Assembly (NCBI GenBank): GCA_028702895.1
Contig: JAQVNZ010000005.1
Location: forward strand, 1 to 29,547
Source: Candidatus Iainarchaeum sp.
Lineage (GTDB): Archaea; Iainarchaeota; Iainarchaeia; Iainarchaeales; JAAZKV01
Length of the DNA stretch: 29,547 nucleotides
Reading direction: 5' to 3'
Part shown: piece after piece, positions 23,934-29,547 of the stretch
How positions within the stretch are numbered: the stretch's first letter is position 1
How the letters are laid out: each line of letters begins with the position of its first letter
Position numbers and translations under genes: made by a program
Notes under the pieces: generated by a model
What the model saw: only the letters and a program-made list of their open reading frames with translations
What the model was told of the DNA's origin: nothing
Databases searched by the model: none

Positions 23934-24005
23934 TGGACACTGGCGGACTCGAACCGCCGACCGATAGTGTATAAGACTATTGCTCCACCACTGAGCTAAG
24001 CGTCC
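23934..24005 (-). tRNA. tRNA-Ile (anticodon UAU)
   Basis: On the minus strand, acceptor GGACGCT pairs with AGTGTCC (one G-U pair) and the discriminator is A. The D stem is GCTC/GAGC. The anticodon stem is ATAGT/ACTAT around loop CTTATAC, with anticodon TAT at 23973-23971. The variable loop is CGGTC, and the T arm is GGCGG TTCGAGT CCGCC. It is an ordinary class I cloverleaf without intron or encoded CCA. A UAU anticodon reads isoleucine AUA directly. Most archaea use a CAU anticodon modified to agmatidine for this codon, so this is an unusual gene. Confidence 0.93.
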
Positions 24006-24103
24006 ATATAATTTTTATTTCCAATTAAGAAATTTAGAAAAAGAAGAATTTAAAAGTAATACCTTTTTACAAAAATTAAACAATAAAATTAAATAACCTA
24101 ATT

Positions 24104-24745
24104 TTATTTCTTAGTAGGTTTTTTGAATTCTTTTATAATTGATTTTGCCTCATCTTTTAGAGCAAAACCAAATCCAATTCCAACCATAATACTCATCGAT
24201 AAAACAAACCCTGTTAAAGAAATTAAAAATGCGAATTCTAGTAACATTGTTGGCAAACCAAGAATGCTTATTGCCATTACTACAGCAATATAAACTATCA
24301 TTAATTCTAATACTAAACCAAAAATTCTTTTTAACGAATGCGTAGTTGTTTCAATTGCATTTCTAACAAATCTACCAATTATTAATCCTGCAATCACAAC
24401 GCCTATTGCAACTATTAATAACAAAGCATATTGTATCCAAAAACCTAAAACTTCATTTAAAGTTACTAAATTAACTAATTCTACTGATTGTTTTAAAAAT
24501 ATGAAAAAGATATACCATTTTGCAATTGATCCAATAACATCAGAAAAATTTTTGTTACCAATTGCTGCTAACAAACTTTGTTGTTCAAACCATTCATCAA
24601 CACCCATCACTCCCAAAACTTTAGAAATAAGGATTTTTGCTAAAATACCAAAAATATAACCAACAATTATAAAAATTATTAATCCAATCAAAACTGAAGA
24701 CATTGAAATAGCACTTGCAACTAACGCATCAAAAATTTCCACCAT
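24104..24745 (-). CDS. Multi-pass membrane protein, conserved TM-helix (PF05552-like) type
   Basis: A 213-residue hydrophobic protein from ATG 24745, after rejecting an in-frame TTG at 24754. About four to five TM helices are visible, including SSVLIGLIIFIIVGYIFG near the N-terminus and ALLLIVAIGVVIAGLIIG around 105-125. The repeated pattern of glycine-rich helices with G(R/Y)xxG ends, and the short amphipathic segment ISKVLGVMGVDEWFEQQ, resemble the conserved TM-helix repeats found beside or fused to MscS-type channels. No MscS beta domain is present. The C-terminus is basic (KKPTKK). A small channel or membrane scaffold is possible. It lies 95 bp past the guanylate kinase gene. Confidence 0.65.
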   Translation of the reverse strand: MVEIFDALVASAISMSSVLIGLIIFIIVGYIFGILAKILISKVLGVMGVDEWFEQQSLLAAIGNKNFSDVIGSIAKWYIFFIFLKQSVELVNLVTLNEVLGFWIQYALLLIVAIGVVIAGLIIGRFVRNAIETTTHSLKRIFGLVLELMIVYIAVVMAISILGLPTMLLEFAFLISLTGFVLSMSIMVGIGFGFALKDEAKSIIKEFKKPTKK

Positions 24746-24840
24746 ACTAATCAATAAATAATAACAACTAATTATATTTAAACATTGCCCTTAGAAAAAT
24801 TATTTTTAAAAACATGTTTAAAATAAAATTTTTAATTAAT

Positions 24841-25380
24841 TTATTCAAATAATTTCTTTACTTGTTTAATCGAATCATCTAGTATATCATTTATTATTAT
24901 AAAATCAAATTCTTTTTCTCTGGTTAACTCACCATTTATTTCAGAAATTCTTTTTTCTATAATCTCTTTAGCGTCGCCTCGTAAAAACAATCTTTTTTTT
25001 AATTCTTCAACACTTGGCGCTTTAATAAAAATAAGAATTGCACTAGGAAAATTTTTCTTTAAAGTTAAAGCCCCCTTAGTTTCAACAACAAATAAAACAT
25101 TTTTACCAGAATATAATATTTTTTTTACATCACTTTTTCTAGACCCATAATAATTACCCGAATATTCTTCAAATTCAGCCATTAAATTATTTTTAATATT
25201 TAATTCAAATTCTTTTTTTGAAATAAAAAAATAATCTTTACCATCAACTTCATTTGGCCTAGGATTTCTTGTAGTACAAGTAATTATTTTTTCTAAATTT
25301 TTAATTTGTTTTAATAAAGCATAAGCAATTGTTGTTTTACCTGAACCACTATGGCCAGAGATTACAAATATTTTTGGCAT
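24841..25380 (-). CDS. gmk: Guanylate kinase
   Basis: A 179-residue P-loop kinase. GHSGSGKT (9-16) is the P-loop. TCTTRNPRPNEVDGKDYFF is the GMP-binding region with the conserved Arg/Arg and Tyr, and EEYSGNYYGSRKS follows, as in bacterial and eukaryotic GMP kinases. FVVETKGAL holds the strand before the lid; the usual Asp of LDID is Glu here. The lid has KRLFLRGDAKEIIEKRI. It converts GMP + ATP to GDP + ADP. Length is slightly short of the bacterial enzyme (about 205). Gmk of this family is uncommon in archaea, so transfer from bacteria is possible. No SD is evident at the ATG. Confidence 0.88.
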   Translation of the reverse strand: MPKIFVISGHSGSGKTTIAYALLKQIKNLEKIITCTTRNPRPNEVDGKDYFFISKKEFELNIKNNLMAEFEEYSGNYYGSRKSDVKKILYSGKNVLFVVETKGALTLKKNFPSAILIFIKAPSVEELKKRLFLRGDAKEIIEKRISEINGELTREKEFDFIIINDILDDSIKQVKKLFE

Positions 25381-25571
25381 ATTTAAAATAGAATAGATAA
25401 TTAATAAAAACTAATTCATTTTAAAAAAATTATTAAAAGAAAGAAAATAATTTTAAAAAAATAAAATTCAACTAAATAAATTACAAAAATAAAAATCAAA
25501 AAAATAAATTTAATAAAATCAAATTAAAGAAAATAAAAAAATAAAATTAAAAAATTAAAAATGCTTAATAT

Positions 25572-25603
25572 AAAAAAAGAAAAAGGAATGTTTTTTACAT
25601 TCC
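25572..25603 (-). terminator. Hairpin and U-tract overlapping the thermosome stop codon
   Basis: On the minus strand GGAATG (25603-25598) pairs with CATTCC (25590-25585), the loop contains the TAA stop, and TTTTTCTTTTTTT follows at once. It looks like a compact terminator that includes the last codons of the gene. Confidence 0.65.
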
Positions 25604-27232
25604 CATTCCGCTCATGTCCATTCCGCCAGGAGGCATTTGTCCTGCCCCTCGCGATTTACTTGAACCTAATATTATATCATCTATTCTTAGAATCATTTCA
25701 GCTACTTCACTAGCAGAATTAATTGCTTGAATTTTTACTTGTAATGGTTCTAAAACTCTAGAGTTTTTCATATCCATTATTTTTCCAGTGTAAACATTTA
25801 CTCCAAAATGTTTTCCATCTTTTTTAGAATGTCTACTTCTTAATTCTACTAAAGCATCTATTGGATCTAATCCAGCAGTTTCAGCTAAAGTTCTAGGAAT
25901 TATTTCCAAACTTTCAGCAAACGCTTCTATAGCTAATTGTTCTCTTCCTCCAACAGATTTTGCAAAATCTCTTAATTTTACTGCTACTTCCATTTCACAA
26001 GACCCTGCTCCAACTAAAACTTTGCCAGTTCTTATTGCTGAACAAGTAGAACCAATTGAATCAACTAACGCTCTTTCTGCTTCGTCAACTATGTGTTCTG
26101 TTCCACCTCTAATTAGAATTGAAACACTTTTTGGATTCTTACATTCTTCAACGAAAACCATTGCATCCCCAGAAATTTTTTTATCATAAACTCTTCCAGC
26201 AAACCCAAGATCTTTTGAAGATAATTCTTTTATTGTAGTTACAATTGTAGCACTAGTTGCTCTTGCAAGTGCATCCATATCAGATTTTTTTACTCGTCTA
26301 ATTGCAATAATTTTTTCTTTTGCTAAATAATGTTGTGCTAAATCATCAATTCCTTTTTGTGTTATAACAACATTTGCTCCAGAATTTTTAATCTTATTAA
26401 CCATTTCAATTAATTGTCTTTCCTCTTGATCAATAAAAGCTTGTAATTCATCCGGTGTTGAAATTTGTATTTTAGTATCATTTTCAGGTTCTTTTATTTC
26501 TAATGCCAAATCAAGCAAAGCTATTTTTGCATTACTAATACTCCTAGGCATACCAGAATGAACTATCTCTTTATCAATAACAATTCCAGAAATTAATTGA
26601 GTGTCATTTAAAGATCCACCAATCTTTTTTTCTAATTTAATATTATCTTGATCAACAACTAATTTGTTTTCAATCATATCAGCAACATTAGTTATTGCTT
26701 TTACTACGATATCAGATAATTCTTCAGACGATTCAGAAGCTTTACCAGTCATTGATGTGAACGCAATTGTTTTTAGATTTTTTTTATCCTTAAAATCAAT
26801 ATTGTCGGCAATATCTTCATAAAATTGTTTTGCTTTTTGCGCAGCTTGTCTATAACCTTTTATTATTAAACTAGGGTGAATAGAATCATCTAGTAATCTT
26901 TCAGCTTTCTCCATTAATGTTCCTGCTAAAACAACTGCCGTAGTAGTACCATCACCAACTTCTTTATCTTGTGTTTTTGCAACATCAACCATCATTTTTC
27001 CAATAGGGTGTTCAATAGCCATTTCTGAAAGAATTGTTGCGCCATCGTTTGAAATAATAACGTCGCCCATATCGTCAACAATCATCTTATCCATTCCCTT
27101 AGGACCTAATGTGGATTTTACTGCTTGAGCAACTGCTCTTGCAATTAGAATATTTACTCTTTGAGCATCTCTACCCCTAGTTCTTTTAGTTCCTTCGCCC
27201 ATAAAGGCATTATCTTGTTGTTGTTCAACCAT
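25595..27232 (-). CDS. Thermosome (group II chaperonin) subunit
   Basis: A 545-residue subunit from ATG 27232, which is fixed by GGAG 10 bp upstream; a longer frame to 27280 has no support. Signatures are RGRDAQRVNILIARAVAQAVKSTLGPKGMDKM-type opening (key STLGPKGMDKM), the ATPase motif GDGTTTAVVLAG, an apical domain with the helical lid, and the conserved GGRE-type VGGREQLAIEAFAESLE region. The C-terminus GGMDMSGMGM is the typical Gly-Met tail. It assembles as a double ring of eight or nine subunits per ring and folds cytosolic proteins with ATP. A TATA-like box (TTTTTATAAC, about 27286-27296 on the minus strand) implies a short leader. It is the only chaperonin subunit in this window. Confidence 0.97.
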   Translation of the reverse strand: MVEQQQDNAFMGEGTKRTRGRDAQRVNILIARAVAQAVKSTLGPKGMDKMIVDDMGDVIISNDGATILSEMAIEHPIGKMMVDVAKTQDKEVGDGTTTAVVLAGTLMEKAERLLDDSIHPSLIIKGYRQAAQKAKQFYEDIADNIDFKDKKNLKTIAFTSMTGKASESSEELSDIVVKAITNVADMIENKLVVDQDNIKLEKKIGGSLNDTQLISGIVIDKEIVHSGMPRSISNAKIALLDLALEIKEPENDTKIQISTPDELQAFIDQEERQLIEMVNKIKNSGANVVITQKGIDDLAQHYLAKEKIIAIRRVKKSDMDALARATSATIVTTIKELSSKDLGFAGRVYDKKISGDAMVFVEECKNPKSVSILIRGGTEHIVDEAERALVDSIGSTCSAIRTGKVLVGAGSCEMEVAVKLRDFAKSVGGREQLAIEAFAESLEIIPRTLAETAGLDPIDALVELRSRHSKKDGKHFGVNVYTGKIMDMKNSRVLEPLQVKIQAINSASEVAEMILRIDDIILGSSKSRGAGQMPPGGMDMSGMGM

Positions 27233-27283
27233 ATCAATCACTCCAAAAATAGTTAATATTAAATATAAGTATAATTTCATGAA

Positions 27284-27298
27284 AAAGTTATAAAAAGG
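27284..27298 (-). promoter_or_regulatory. TATA-like box for the thermosome gene
   Basis: CTTTTTATAACTTTTTC on the minus strand lies about 55 bp before the ATG. The predicted start near 27265 leaves a leader of about 30 nt with GGAGTGAT in it. No separate heat-shock palindrome stands out. Confidence 0.4.
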
Positions 27299-27399
27299 TT
27301 ACTAAAAGAAAAAAGAAAAAAATTTTAATAAAAAAACGCTAAAAAAATCATCAAAAACAATTATCTATAAAACAATATTACTAATATTATGTAGATACA

Positions 27400-27963
27400 A
27401 TGCAATATACTATTATTAAAAAAATTGCCAAAGGTTGGAGTTCTTATATTTGGCTAGCAAAAGATAATACTGGAGAAAAAATTGCTATTAAAGAAGTACG
27501 AGAAAAAAGTAATAGAAAAAACTTGGCAGAAAGAGAAGGAAAAATGCTTGCACTCGCAAACACCATTGGAATTGGACCAAATTTAAGAGAAATTAATTAT
27601 GAAAAAAACCACGTAATTTATGATTTTATAGATGGTGAAAATTTTTTAAAATTTGTAGAAAATAATGGTATCAAAAAAACTTCAAAACAAGAAATTTATG
27701 AATTTGTAAAAGAATTAATTAGGCAATGTTTGGAATTAGATAAAATTGGTTTAAATCATACTCAATTACAAGTTGGAAAAAATATTATGGTTACTAAAAA
27801 AAATGGGAAAATTTTTCCAGTAATAATTGATTTTGAAAAAGCATCTATTAGAAATGATGGGAAAGAAAAAAACATTGGCCAAATAGAATCTTTTTTATTA
27901 TATAACCCAAATGGTTTTGTTGCAAAACAAATTAGAGAAAAATTAAATCTAGTGTTAAATTAA
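27400..27963 (+). CDS. COG2112-type predicted Ser/Thr protein kinase
   Basis: A 187-residue minimal protein-kinase-like fold. The glycine-rich part is KGWSSYIWLA, and the ATP-anchoring lysine is in EKIAIKEV. A helix-C Glu is offered by AEREGKML. The catalytic loop reads LNHTQLQVGKNIMV, with Gln where HRD/HGD kinases have the catalytic Asp, and the metal motif DFG is DFEKAS. This H-x-QL...K-x-I plus DFE-KAS pattern is what I associate with the archaeal COG2112 group, so the changes look like family features rather than decay. The ATG at 27400 has no SD but lies near a TATA-like CTATAAAAC (27365-27373), so it is probably leaderless. Substrate unknown. Confidence 0.72.
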   Translation: MQYTIIKKIAKGWSSYIWLAKDNTGEKIAIKEVREKSNRKNLAEREGKMLALANTIGIGPNLREINYEKNHVIYDFIDGENFLKFVENNGIKKTSKQEIYEFVKELIRQCLELDKIGLNHTQLQVGKNIMVTKKNGKIFPVIIDFEKASIRNDGKEKNIGQIESFLLYNPNGFVAKQIREKLNLVLN

Positions 27964-28028
27964 AAAAATAAAATATATATTAAACTAAATTTAATTTAAT
28001 TAAAAAAATTATTTTAAAAAAATAGAAA

Positions 28029-28043
28029 GGCTCCAGCGGAGCC
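28029..28043. terminator. GC-rich hairpin between convergent genes
   Basis: GGCTCC (28029-28034) pairs with GGAGCC (28038-28043) across AGC. It lies between the kinase stop (27963) and the stop of the minus-strand gene (28068) and stands out against A/T-rich flanks. Confidence 0.55.
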
Positions 28044-28067
28044 CTACAATATATAATTAAAATATTT

Positions 28068-28934
28068 TTACATTTTAAACTTTCTTTCAACTTCGCTTGT
28101 TAGAATATCACACGCAGTAATAATTGATTGCATTTGTTGTATTATTCTTACTTTTTCTAATTCGATTTCACTAATCGCATCATACGGTTCAATCGCGTCT
28201 TTGAACATTGACCTATCGATATAAGGATAAGCAAACGAATCCATTTTCTTTGAAACATTTGAAACAACTCTTCCAAGCCAAACATTCAATCCGCGTTTAA
28301 CTGGACCCTTAATTGTTTTTCCTTCATCTAAACTTGATCTTAATTTATTAGTAATAGTTGCTTTTGGAAAAGGTAATTTTTCTTCTTCAAGACTAAGGTT
28401 AATTGCCTTTTTTTTATCAGTAGAATCTATTTTTGTTATAAGCGAATTACATTCTTCTTTTATTTTAAAAATATGTTTTTTCAAATCTTCTCTTTGATCA
28501 TTAATTCCACTTATTTCTTCATAAGGGCCAATAGCATCTTTTAACATGTCATAATTAACAAAAGTGTATGGTTGAGAATTCATTTTAGTAGCAATTTTTG
28601 ATATTAATTCAGCAACCCATAAATTCATTTCATCTTTTACAGTGCCTTTAATTTGTTTTCCAGGAGTAATATTTTTTCGAATAATATTTGTTATTGTTGC
28701 GCGAGGAAAAGGTAATTTATTTTCAGTATCATCATCAGAACTCTCATTAGCTTCTTCATCAGAGTCAGTTTCTAAATCTTCTTTTTCGTTTTCATTTTCA
28801 TTTTCATTTTCATTTTCATTTTCATTTTCATTTTCATTTTTATTTTCATTTTTATTTTCATCTAAATTCTCTTCAAAATTAATAACATCAGCATTTTCTT
28901 CAACTTGTAATCCTTTTATTTTATCATTTTCCAT
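28068..28934 (-). CDS. Probable tandem histone-fold protein with acidic repeat N-terminus
   Basis: A 288-residue protein built from a disordered acidic N-terminus and two homologous units of about 100 residues (73-170 and 186-288). Each unit begins LPFP(R/K)ATITN. A long helix follows (KGTVKDEMNLWVAELISKI; KGPVKRGLNVWLGRVVSNV), then a third segment ending KDAI(G/E)PY. That is the LP...RI, long alpha-2 and ...(D/E)xxxAI order of archaeal and NF-Y-type histone folds. A 30-40-residue predicted coiled coil closes each unit. Residues 25-50 are Glu-Asn/Lys-Asn dipeptides, followed by an Asp/Glu/Ser stretch. GGTGATT before ATG 28934 fixes the start. A chromatin or nucleic-acid role is inferred; the fold call rests on pattern, not on a search. 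Confidence 0.6.
   Translation of the reverse strand: MENDKIKGLQVEENADVINFEENLDENKNENKNENENENENENENENENEKEDLETDSDEEANESSDDDTENKLPFPRATITNIIRKNITPGKQIKGTVKDEMNLWVAELISKIATKMNSQPYTFVNYDMLKDAIGPYEEISGINDQREDLKKHIFKIKEECNSLITKIDSTDKKKAINLSLEEEKLPFPKATITNKLRSSLDEGKTIKGPVKRGLNVWLGRVVSNVSKKMDSFAYPYIDRSMFKDAIEPYDAISEIELEKVRIIQQMQSIITACDILTSEVERKFKM
28783..28860. repeat. Hexanucleotide microsatellite (TTTTCA)n inside the histone-like gene
   Basis: Thirteen hexamers in a row: one TTTTCG, then TTTTCA units, with two TTTTTA variants near 28837-28854. On the coding (minus) strand they give Glu-Asn with two Lys-Asn. Because the unit is 6 bp, length changes would keep the frame and only vary the acidic tail. 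Confidence 0.95.
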
Positions 28935-29023
28935 TATTAATCACCTTTTTCATAGTCCTATAAAAGTAATTTGATACATATAGCATAAAAAGGAATGGTT
29001 TTTTGAAAAATATTTTCCAAAAA

Positions 29024-29547
29024 TTAACCAATAATTGACGCAAACATTAATGTCACACTAGCTAAAATGAGAATAGAAATCATCACCATTTGCGAAGAAT
29101 CAAGCGAATTAAACGTAATCGAAAATAATAAAACTGAAAATAATAATAAAAATACACCTAAACCAAGCATAGCATATGAAAAAAACATTGATTTTTTTCT
29201 AAACTTATGAACTTTTAATTGTTCAACATCCAATTCTAGTTGAGAAATTTTTTGATTAATCGAATCCAACGCAATTTTAACCATTGAAACAGTTTTTTGA
29301 GACGAATTAATTGTTTTATTAATATCACTTTCAAAAGATTTTGTTTGCGAAAAAATTTCTTCTTTAACAGTACCCAATTCATTTAAAGCTAATTCGCGAA
29401 TTTCTTTCTTACCCTCTTTTTCTATTTTTAATAAATCATTATGAATCAAATCTTCAAAACCTTTTCTTTGATTCTTAAATTCATTTCTAACCAAAAAATT
29501 AATCTCTTTTTTTAACAAAGTAAATGTATCTGCTTCAGCAATCAACA
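29024..29547 (-). CDS. Hypothetical coiled-coil protein with two C-terminal TM helices (5' end at window edge)
   Basis: At least 173 codons are visible. The first in-frame start seen is a TTG at 29545, but the frame is open to the edge and the next codon outward ends in TG, so the true start may be at or beyond the edge. Residues 1-110 are highly charged and helical with heptad-like spacing (for example ISQLELDVEQLKV), a likely long coiled coil. Two hydrophobic helices (about 120-142 and 150-172) end the protein, making it a C-terminally anchored hairpin. No family is recognised. A membrane tether or partition-type role is conceivable but unsupported. Confidence 0.6.
   Translation of the reverse strand, partial: LIAEADTFTLLKKEINFLVRNEFKNQRKGFEDLIHNDLLKIEKEGKKEIRELALNELGTVKEEIFSQTKSFESDINKTINSSQKTVSMVKIALDSINQKISQLELDVEQLKVHKFRKKSMFFSYAMLGLGVFLLLFSVLLFSITFNSLDSSQMVMISILILASVTLMFASIIG

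Noticed and set aside
28642..28974. Plus-strand frame of 110 codons rich in Ser-Phe repeats
   Set aside because: It is the antisense reading of the hexamer repeat within the better supported minus-strand gene, with no ribosome-binding site.

Overview
The window comes from a very AT-rich archaeal genome. Archaeal markers are a group II chaperonin (thermosome), Alba, a Sec61-beta/SecG-type subunit, a HerA-family ATPase, an archaeal-type ValRS, a DRG/TGS-type GTPase relative and a COG2112 kinase. Start sites carry GGTG, GGAG or GGTGAT tracts matching the archaeal anti-SD end AUCACCUCC, and TATA-like boxes sit about 25 bp before presumed transcription starts. Small genes, short intergenic gaps, extreme A/T bias and an unusual RuBisCO-family gene suggest a DPANN-type lineage (Woesearchaeota/Pacearchaeota-like). 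That placement is inference; no rRNA is present.

Layout. 1-2260 (minus): a 3'-truncated DRG-like GTPase, a HemK2/Mtq2-type methyltransferase and a membrane-anchored PLD-type nuclease. 2327-4026 (plus): TatD nuclease, a membrane/coiled-coil protein, a YkgJ-type Cys-cluster protein. 4035-7051: DNA repair and nuclease genes (ExoIII/AP endonuclease, RecJ-like DHH protein, GIY-YIG protein). 7218-9854: pyruvate, phosphate dikinase. 10065-12781: tRNA-Leu(UAG), a GC-richer hairpin region, ValRS. 12908-15530 (minus): HerA-like ATPase, hexapeptide acyltransferase, unknown coiled-coil protein. 15641-15854: a duplicated 103-bp element with three hairpins. 15878-18155 (minus): a winged-helix regulator with palindromic sites at its promoter, a RuBisCO-family protein and Alba. 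18404-20580 (minus): two related membrane-anchored proteins; Sec61-beta is divergent from the second. 21058-24005 (minus): IleRS preceded by tRNA-Ile(UAU). 24104-27232 (minus): multi-TM protein, guanylate kinase, thermosome. 27400-27963 (plus): COG2112-type kinase. 28068-29547 (minus): a probable histone-fold doublet with an acidic repeat tail, and a coiled-coil/2-TM protein cut by the window edge.

Most genes are housekeeping: translation, protein folding and export, DNA repair, chromatin, central carbon metabolism. There is no phage, transposon or CRISPR. The most unusual items are: (1) the RuBisCO-family protein, which has lost the carbamylated lysine, the loop-6 lysine and a phosphate-contacting histidine while keeping the rest of the site; (2) the tandem 103-bp element, whose third hairpin shows compensatory base-pair changes between copies; (3) the histone-fold doublet with an Asx/Glu tail encoded by a hexanucleotide microsatellite; (4) a UAU-anticodon tRNA-Ile beside ileS; (5) the DRG-like protein with degenerate G3 and G4 motifs; (6) the paired membrane-anchored proteins near Sec61-beta.
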